Under the pieces are notes generated by a model. That model saw only the letters and a list, made by a program, of their open reading frames with translations. It ran no database searches and was not told the DNA's origin. The translations under genes and the position numbers were made by a program. Below, in pieces: positions 6,740 to 7,544 of a stretch of 7,544 nucleotides of DNA. Source of the DNA: Sphingobacterium thalpophilum (lineage in GTDB: Bacteria > Bacteroidota > Bacteroidia > Flavobacteriales > Flavobacteriaceae); assembly GCA_943328865.2 (NCBI GenBank), contig CALQBR020000056.1, positions 1 through 7,544 on the forward strand, read 5' to 3'. The number at the start of each line of letters is the position of its first letter. Positions within the stretch are counted from its first letter, which is position 1.

Positions 6740-6769
6740 AAAAAAGACGGTGTAAAAACCGCCTTTTTT
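6740..6769 (-). terminator. Intrinsic terminator after the cytochrome oxidase subunit IV gene
   Basis: A hairpin with 12 positions per arm holds 11 pairs: six A-T pairs, one G-C, one A/C mismatch, then CGGT paired with ACCG around a six-base loop. On the minus strand it is followed by a T-rich stretch down to 6733. It lies 17 bases after the subunit IV stop codon and separates the oxidase structural genes from the assembly unit. The T-run on the other arm would let it work in the plus direction too, although no plus-strand gene ends here. Confidence 0.8.
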
Positions 6770-6786
6770 GTTGAATTAATATGCTG

Positions 6787-7137
6787 TTAAAAATTCCATT
6801 TTATGGTGGAATTTTTGAAAACCTCAAAAATATAATCTGCTTCAATTAGAAGAATAAACAACAAATACGCTACTAAAAATATTACAGAAGAAACAACAGC
6901 CCAACGAAGACTTCCTTTTTCTCCTTCCATGTGCATGAATGCCCAAACAATATAATAGGCTTTAAAAATAGTCAAGATGTAGAAAATCCAGTTCAAAAGA
7001 TTCATTCCTAAGAAATGATTCAGGTGTAATGACTGTGGTTTTAAAATCCCAAGAAAAACTTCTACCGTTGTTACTACTGATAAAAGTATAAAAACAAACC
7101 AAATTCTTTTTGTATTAGAAACGTGTTCGTGTGACAT
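6787..7137 (-). CDS. Cytochrome c oxidase subunit IV
   Basis: This 116-residue protein has three predicted membrane helices at about 11-31, 45-67 and 78-100. The segment FKAYYIVWAFMHMEGEKGSLRW (about 58-79) is the hallmark of bacterial COX IV/CtaF-type subunits: a helix ending in a FMHM turn, then a short charged loop. The length is usual for the family. Subunit IV is a small accessory part of the haem-copper oxidase in the inner membrane, thought to help stability or assembly and without redox centres. The ATG at 7137 lies 18 bases after the subunit III stop codon, so the two are co-transcribed. It is the last gene of the oxidase subunit operon because a strong terminator follows. The N-terminal MSHEHVSNTKR stretch is His-containing but short and probably cytoplasmic. 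Confidence 0.88.
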   Translation of the reverse strand: MSHEHVSNTKRIWFVFILLSVVTTVEVFLGILKPQSLHLNHFLGMNLLNWIFYILTIFKAYYIVWAFMHMEGEKGSLRWAVVSSVIFLVAYLLFILLIEADYIFEVFKNSTIKWNF

Positions 7138-7155
7138 AATAAAAACTTTTAAAAA

Positions 7156-7544
7156 TTAAACAAGATAGAAAACTGTAAATACAAACACCCATACTAAATC
7201 CACAAAGTGCCAGTACAAACCAACCTTTTCTACCATTTCATAGCTTTTTCTTTTCTCGTAAGTTCCAACAAGCACATTAAAGAAAATAATAATATTAATA
7301 ATCACCCCTGAAAATACGTGGAAACCGTGGAAACCAGTGATAAAGAAAAAGAAGTCAGCAAACAATTTTGTACCATACTCGTTGTGATGCAAGTTGGCTC
7401 CTTCTATCACAAGTTTTGCTTGACTCAATCGCAATTCAGATTCAGCTCTTGTAAGAATTGTTTTCTGTTTTTCTTTGGTTAATTGGTGGTTGATTTTAGT
7501 ATCTTTTTTAGAAACTGCATCATCTTTATAAATAACTTCCGTTC
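7156..7544 (-). CDS. Cytochrome c oxidase subunit III, C-terminal part (N-terminus beyond window edge)
   Basis: The reading frame is open from the right edge of the window to the stop at 7156 and gives 128 visible residues. There is no ATG in frame, and a TTG at 7434 is not a credible start because coding sequence continues upstream. The visible part begins with about 50 charged residues (KDDAVSKKDTK, then TKEKQKT and RAESELRLSQAK). The conserved subunit III core follows: GTKLFADFFFFITGFHGFHV with its FHGFHV motif, SGVIINIII, and the ending VGLYWHFVDLVWVFVFTVFYL. Two membrane helices are visible. Subunit III is a core membrane subunit of haem-copper oxidases that stabilises the catalytic subunit and affects proton uptake. 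The charged stretch before the final helices fits the long subunit III form I recall in Bacteroidetes. Subunit IV follows after 18 bases. Confidence 0.9.
   Translation of the reverse strand, partial: TEVIYKDDAVSKKDTKINHQLTKEKQKTILTRAESELRLSQAKLVIEGANLHHNEYGTKLFADFFFFITGFHGFHVFSGVIINIIIFFNVLVGTYEKRKSYEMVEKVGLYWHFVDLVWVFVFTVFYLV

Overview
The window is AT-rich and looks like chromosomal DNA from a Bacteroidetes bacterium, most likely a member of the Flavobacteriaceae close to Flavobacterium. The reasons are the protein types, the TAnnTTTG-type -7 promoter elements, the lack of clear Shine-Dalgarno sequences, and a cytochrome oxidase and assembly gene order that I recall from that group. No rRNA, tRNA, CRISPR array, insertion sequence or phage gene is visible. 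The DNA is densely coding, and no gap exceeds about 170 bases.

Left part (1-2979, minus strand): a tight tolC - membrane-fusion adaptor - tsaB run, read right to left. The TolC-type outer-membrane channel and the MacA/HlyD-type adaptor form two of the three parts of an envelope efflux or secretion pump. The inner-membrane pump is not in the window. TsaB, a tRNA t6A modification protein, is cut by the left edge. A good Bacteroidetes promoter precedes tolC.

Middle (2980-4541): a 167-base divergent intergenic region carries one promoter facing each way, both with the same TAAATTTG -7 element. The plus-strand gene is a DUF4403 lipoprotein of unknown function. It converges on the next minus-strand cluster with 35 bases between the two stop codons.

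Right part (4577-7544, minus strand): respiratory oxidase genes. Read in the direction of transcription, they are the C-terminal part of cytochrome c oxidase subunit III, subunit IV, a strong intrinsic terminator, then a compact four-gene assembly unit. That unit holds an SCO-like protein that lacks all copper ligands, a true SCO copper protein with CxxxC and His, a DUF420 membrane protein related to oxidase maturation factor CtaM/YozB, and a small secreted or membrane CxxC protein. The likely shared role is building the CuA centre or the haem-copper centre of the oxidase encoded just upstream.

The most interesting material is this assembly unit: the tandem active and ligand-less SCO pair, and the small CxxC protein whose start codon lies inside the end of the DUF420 gene. 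I do not see a wholly new defence or mobile system here.
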